A stretch of DNA of 64,000 bases from Armillaria gallica (taxonomy: Eukaryota; Basidiomycota; Agaricomycetes; Agaricales; Physalacriaceae), in the NCBI GenBank assembly GCA_037576215.1, contig JBANDB010000006.1:2418001-2482000 (forward strand), read 5' to 3'. Position 1 is the stretch's first letter. Every line of letters starts with the position of its first letter. The notes beneath the pieces were generated by a model that saw nothing but the letters and a program-made list of their open reading frames with translations, made no database searches and was not told the DNA's origin. The position numbers and the translations under genes are program-made. Positions 59,917 through 64,000 of this stretch are shown here, in pieces.

Positions 59917-61537
59917 ATGTCTGCTGCAGTATCTTCGACAGCTCCAACTTTGTGGGCAACAGGTAGGACCTCTTCGCAGATTCTCGTAACAGGGACTGAC
60001 TTCCTGGTCAGCTTCTAAAGAATGGGTTATTCAACCCAAGCCCAAGCCTGGCCGTAAACCCAAGAAGGATCCTGCACCCTCCACTGCCGATCCAGACGTA
60101 CGTCTTACTTTGTAGATGCAGTATTTGCCACGTCTGAACTATTACCAGGTGGATGGTAAAGGTCGGCGCGTTCAGAACAGGTAAGTTCTCCGGTGACATA
60201 TTTTCTCACAGATACTTATCATTGTTAGAGCTGCACAGCGTGCATTCCGAGAGAGAAAACAGTCTCAGCTTGCGGAATTGCAGGCTCGCGTGCAGTCTTA
60301 TGAGCAAGGAGAAATAGAGCGTAACGTGGCGCTGCAAAACATTGCTAAGCGTCTCAAGGAGGAGAATGAGATGTTACGCAAGCAGAATAAATCTCTCCAA
60401 GAGAAGCTTTCCCAGGCGGAGTCGGAACGTGACGCTGCACTCGCAAATAACAAGAAACGGCCGAGAGATGAATCTCCCGCGTCCACTTCATCCACTCTGT
60501 CGTCGAGAAAGAAAAGCAGGATTATCTCAGATGCACAGGCTTCACAGTCCCCGGCGCCTCCTTCTTATAATGTATCCACCGCGTCGACACCGGAGTCTAA
60601 TGAAGCGCCGGAGACACCTCAATCACCCGCAGACCATGACCCCTCGTTCTCGAGTCCCAATCTAGCCAACCTGATTGACTTTTCGACCGCTTCCAAGCCG
60701 TCATTCGACACACCATTCCCGCCGTTCGGATGCGGCTTTTGCAGTGAAGATACTCCTTGCGTTTGCCGCGAGGTCGTGATCCAATCAACGGCACCACCAT
60801 CTCCCTTCAAGCTCGAGAGATTTGATGACCCCGATCCGATTTTGCGTATTGGATCACCTCCTCCGACTGTTCCCTCGATACTGGACAATCTCCCTACCTA
60901 TCAGCCAGCCGTTCCATTACGCCGCAGACCTCTCAGTACGAACGTCAGGGAAATATTTCCCGTCTCACCTCTGCGCCCAAAATCACCCCTCCATTCTGAT
61001 ACCGTCGCGAGTTGTTCAGGTGATCCTGACAACTGCTTGGCTTGCGCCGGCGATACTTTTGGGAAAGCATTTTGTGCTGCCATCAGTCAGTCGGTAGCTT
61101 CGCAGGAACCCTGTGTGGATTGTCCCTGTGCGCAGAATGACGCACTGGGCAGACCGGAACCACGATCTGCCAAGTCAGATCAGGAGACTATCCCCACGAA
61201 TGACGCATGGCAGCAGTTGAAGTCCCATCCTAATGTTGCATTTTCCGACCTTAGTCTTCTCGCCGACGTCGTTGCTAGAAGGTCGAAATGTACAGGGCCG
61301 CGTGTGGTCATATCTCCTGCCCCCGGATCTATCACTCCGGAGCGTTCAATATCTCCCCAGCCTACGGATGGAGGTACGAGACCCGGGCGCAACGCCCTCA
61401 GAATTTCAGGGCGGGCGTCACCGCCACGGTTGGTACCAGAAGAAGAATTGTTAAGATGCGGACAACGGAGAGTGCGCGAGGTACAAGCAGCCGGTGTTCG
61501 CGACGCACTTCGCCTTCTCGACGCCAAGTTCTCTTAA
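59917..61537 (+). CDS. hapX: HapX-type bZIP regulator of iron homeostasis
   Basis: Four exons (start 59917, MSAAVSSTAPTLWAT). The N-terminal CBC-binding Hap4-like motif KEWVIQPKPKPGRKPKK leads to the bZIP basic region RRVQNRAAQRAFRERKQSQ and a leucine-zipper-like coiled coil (ENEMLRKQNKSLQEKLSQ). Cysteine-rich regions follow: CGFCSEDTPCVC, CSGDPDNCLACAGDTFGKAF with a further Cys, and CVDCPCAQND. HapX binds the CCAAT-binding complex, represses iron-consuming pathways when iron is low and switches to activation when iron is high, sensing Fe-S clusters through the Cys-rich regions (known in Aspergillus and Cryptococcus). The end VRDALRLLDAKF is helical. Converges with the PPR gene, 66 bp between stops. 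Confidence 0.92.
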
Positions 61538-61603
61538 GGACCTTGCATAATGTCTATATTGTATTCATTTTCGCATCAAATTAAAGTAAAGATCCATTCC
61601 ATT

Positions 61604-63934
61604 TCATGTATAGACCGCACGAAATCCCCCCGAGTGAGTATTGAGAATATGTCTAATTGACGTCAGTGTTCGGTGCAACTCCTCCTCCTGAAGCTTGCCA
61701 CGGATATTTTTCCTCTCCAGTTGTCGAAATTCCACCGCGATCTCTCGCAAAGAAGCTTCCTGTAAATGGGCCGGGAACGGTTCGATATGATGCCAAAGGC
61801 TCATAAGAGTTTGTCTAGCTGCTTTATAGGCTCCAACGGCAAAGAATGCGCTTGCAACTGCATCTATGGATGGAACATCGGGGCGTATACCGGAAGTGAT
61901 CATCTGGACAAACACTTCCATTGCCTGCTCCGGGTTCCCCTCCCGAGCGTACCCGACAATGAGGATAGTGAACATGAGTGCGTTAGGCTTCAAGCCGGCC
62001 TTAATTGCCGTGTCAAGAAGATTCTTCGCAGATTCGAGGTCACCGGAACGCGTATATCCTTCCATCAATGCACTATAATGATATTCATTGGGCATGAATC
62101 CTCTGCGCAGCAAGGTATCAAAGACCGCCTGGGAGCTAGAAACCTCCAGCCTGGTGGCATCCCGTTTTAGACGTAGTGCAAGGGTCGCAGAGTCGCTTCT
62201 AGTATTCCTCGAGGCAAGAGAATCTAGGAAAGGACGAAGGTGCTTGTCGTATGATGGATTCCGGGGAGGGGAAATACCGGCCACGGGATCAAAATCCTCG
62301 GCCACGCCAGTGAGAACGTCTTCCTGCGGAAATGGTAGGTCCTGATAAGACCTGGTGGGGGAGAATCTAGCTGCTGTCCTGTTCCAACCGACGCCATATA
62401 GAAGATAACGTTCGTGACGAATAATGGAGCTGAAGATTACGTGCAGGTGGCGCAGATTCGGATGGATGTGACTCGTTACGAAGGTTTGCATCACGCGTGA
62501 AACCATATGAGGAGGTGTACGCTCGACGGCGACCAGGTGTTGAATTAAGATTTCGAGGGTACCGGAATTGGGACGGACCCGGTGCATGTACATTATCTGG
62601 AGAATGGGGATGGCACCAGTCAAACCATGCAAACGAAGGATTCCTTTCATGAATGCATTGAAAATCCCAACGTCCGGTGGAATCCCGTGTGGATCGAGAG
62701 GTAATGAATTATGCGAAGGGGAGATCATGAGGGCCTTGAAAAAAGATGCGGACTCAGGTTTGCATATGGCCGCCACCAAACGTATCGCTGTGGGGTGATC
62801 ATTCGCTACGAATAAGACGTGGAGCAGGGCGGTGATGGTCTCTGAGCGTGGGGAGAGACCGACGGAAATCATTCCATGTAATACATGCATTGCACCCGGT
62901 ATGTCATGACGAGATGCCATGTAGTTGATAGACGTCGCATAGGTAGCCGCATCGGGTTTTATTGGCGACAGCACGAACGGGCTTTCTGCGGTTGGGTTCA
63001 TTCTGGTGACGACAGTGATGACAGGGAGAATATGATGATATGAAAACTGCGCGAGTATCGAGATGATGCCGTCTGTGTCGTTGGCCTCCATACGCATACG
63101 TAAAAGGCAGTTTAGGATCGACGTTGCAGTGGTCATGGGAATGTCCTCCAAAGACGCAACAGCGACGTCTTGAACTTGAGAGTTCGGACCGAGGGTACGA
63201 TAGTAGATGGCGAGTAGAGTGTAAGTGAAGGCGTCGGGGTGGATTCCGTCGGACTCCATTTTGTGGAGGATGTCCTTGGAGCGTGGTAGATCGCCGTTTT
63301 GGAGGAAGCCGGAAAGGATGAGATGGTAAGTCCTTCTGTTGGGCTTTACGCCGTACTTTGTGAATTCGTCCAAGACGTATTCGAGAGACGCGTAGTCCTT
63401 GACTTGCAGCAATGCGCGCACGCGCCAGTTGAGCAGACGCGTAGTTACCCTTACACGCTGTGTGGCTGCGAGAACAACGGCCAGAACCGTGTCCCACTGC
63501 TTTTCCATGGCGAGATGATGTGAAGTGCACTCGTAAACATTGACATGCAAAGGACATTCCCAAAGAAGGGCAAGATGGATAACCGACGGGGTATGACGAG
63601 GAACATACCGGGCGACCTGTTCGGAAAGGAGGCGGACGTCTTTTGAGCGGGAAAAGAAGGTGGTGAGAGCTGGTGACTGGCGTACTCTGCAGGAAAGGAG
63701 GTCGAGGGTAGGGGAGTTGGAAATAAGATGAGAGAGCAATACGGCAGCAGAGACAACGGAGAGCCGGGTGGGAACGGGAAGTGGGAGCTGCGAGAGATCT
63801 GGGCCAGCGCGACGACGGACAGTGGCTACAGACGGAAGGAAGCGAGGACATGAGGGGCAAGGACGGGGATGTTTTGACGCAGCAAACGTCTGATCAAGAT
63901 ATGGCCTCGGAAAAAGACCTGTCCTCTTGAGCAT
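61604..63934 (-). CDS. Mitochondrial pentatricopeptide repeat (PPR) protein
   Basis: Single-exon frame of 776 residues from ATG 63932-63934 (an in-frame stop lies just upstream). The basic start MLKRTGLFPRPYLDQTFAAS suits mitochondrial import. PPR-type helical pairs recur, for example VKPNRRTYHLILSGFLQNGD, IHPDAFTYTLLAIYYRTLG, MPNEYHYSALMEGYTRSGDL and LKPNALMFTILIVGYAREGN, at about 35-residue spacing. A looser middle part may hold degenerate repeats. PPR proteins bind organelle RNA sequence-specifically and steer its processing or translation; the target here cannot be read from the sequence. Confidence 0.88.
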   Translation of the reverse strand: MLKRTGLFPRPYLDQTFAASKHPRPCPSCPRFLPSVATVRRRAGPDLSQLPLPVPTRLSVVSAAVLLSHLISNSPTLDLLSCRVRQSPALTTFFSRSKDVRLLSEQVARYVPRHTPSVIHLALLWECPLHVNVYECTSHHLAMEKQWDTVLAVVLAATQRVRVTTRLLNWRVRALLQVKDYASLEYVLDEFTKYGVKPNRRTYHLILSGFLQNGDLPRSKDILHKMESDGIHPDAFTYTLLAIYYRTLGPNSQVQDVAVASLEDIPMTTATSILNCLLRMRMEANDTDGIISILAQFSYHHILPVITVVTRMNPTAESPFVLSPIKPDAATYATSINYMASRHDIPGAMHVLHGMISVGLSPRSETITALLHVLFVANDHPTAIRLVAAICKPESASFFKALMISPSHNSLPLDPHGIPPDVGIFNAFMKGILRLHGLTGAIPILQIMYMHRVRPNSGTLEILIQHLVAVERTPPHMVSRVMQTFVTSHIHPNLRHLHVIFSSIIRHERYLLYGVGWNRTAARFSPTRSYQDLPFPQEDVLTGVAEDFDPVAGISPPRNPSYDKHLRPFLDSLASRNTRSDSATLALRLKRDATRLEVSSSQAVFDTLLRRGFMPNEYHYSALMEGYTRSGDLESAKNLLDTAIKAGLKPNALMFTILIVGYAREGNPEQAMEVFVQMITSGIRPDVPSIDAVASAFFAVGAYKAARQTLMSLWHHIEPFPAHLQEASLREIAVEFRQLERKNIRGKLQEEELHRTLTSIRHILNTHSGGFRAVYT

Positions 63935-64000
63935 GGACTCCGACACCGTCCAACTGTTTCCACACCATTCCTAGGTAAATGTAATCCAGCTGTTCATTGT

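Noticed and set aside
63935..63946. A start of the PPR gene at an in-frame GTG upstream of 63934
   Set aside because: Nuclear fungal genes use ATG; an in-frame stop lies shortly upstream, so the ATG at 63932-63934 is taken.

Overview
The window is nuclear DNA of a filamentous basidiomycete, most likely an Agaricomycete. Evidence: dense gene packing on both strands, many 45-65 nt GT-AG introns, and proteins that read like mushroom-type fungal orthologues. I recognise about 26 protein-coding genes. I see no transposon, rRNA, convincing tRNA, CRISPR or viral element. All exon structures were deduced by eye from splice consensus and frame, so exact borders carry some uncertainty.

Layout. 1-15.5 kb: 5' end of RIC1 (-), a UPS1/PRELI gene (+), a metallo-beta-lactamase-fold hydrolase (-), the GTPase DRG1/Rbg1 (-) divergent from an Ssk2/Wis4-type MAPKKK (+), a multi-spanning glycoprotein (-), the kinetochore protein Mis12 (-) divergent from an Alba/Rpp20-like protein (+). 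15.7-30.3 kb, all minus: the large TFIIIC subunit Tfc3, a second PRELI protein (UPS2-like), a peroxisomal ABCD half-transporter, a HAD-fold protein and a mitochondrial beta-carbonic anhydrase. 30.7-50.9 kb: RINT1/Tip20 (+), then minus-strand MCM3, an unrecognised Ser-rich coiled-coil protein, ALG10, a TauD-type dioxygenase, a DnaJ protein, a 7-TM protein with a long tail, a C2H2-like zinc-finger protein and a TMEM256/DUF423 protein. 51-64 kb: SPB1 (+), SLS1-like (-) head-to-head with eIF3b/PRT1 (+), the iron regulator HapX (+) and a mitochondrial PPR protein (-).

Most loci are housekeeping genes. Themes are vesicle tethering and Golgi traffic (RIC1, RINT1), mitochondrial lipid transfer (two PRELI proteins), mitochondrial gene expression (SLS1, PPR), ribosome and translation (SPB1, eIF3b, DRG1), Pol III transcription (TFC3), replication and mitosis (MCM3, Mis12), and stress and iron signalling (MAPKKK, HapX). 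They do not form an obvious pathway cluster.

Most noteworthy: (i) repeated single-base frame breaks, several at homopolymers, in otherwise conserved genes (SPB1 twice, MCM3, RINT1, TauD, MAPKKK), best explained by residual indel errors in the assembly; (ii) a perfect fungal iron-GATA site in the hapX promoter; (iii) a local tandem duplication that copies the start codon of the peroxisomal transporter and creates an 17-residue upstream ORF; (iv) a TGACGTCA element before the DnaJ gene and ACGCGT elements before MCM3 and the zinc-finger gene; (v) two unnamed multi-spanning membrane proteins, one with GPCR-like topology. I found no clearly new multi-gene system.
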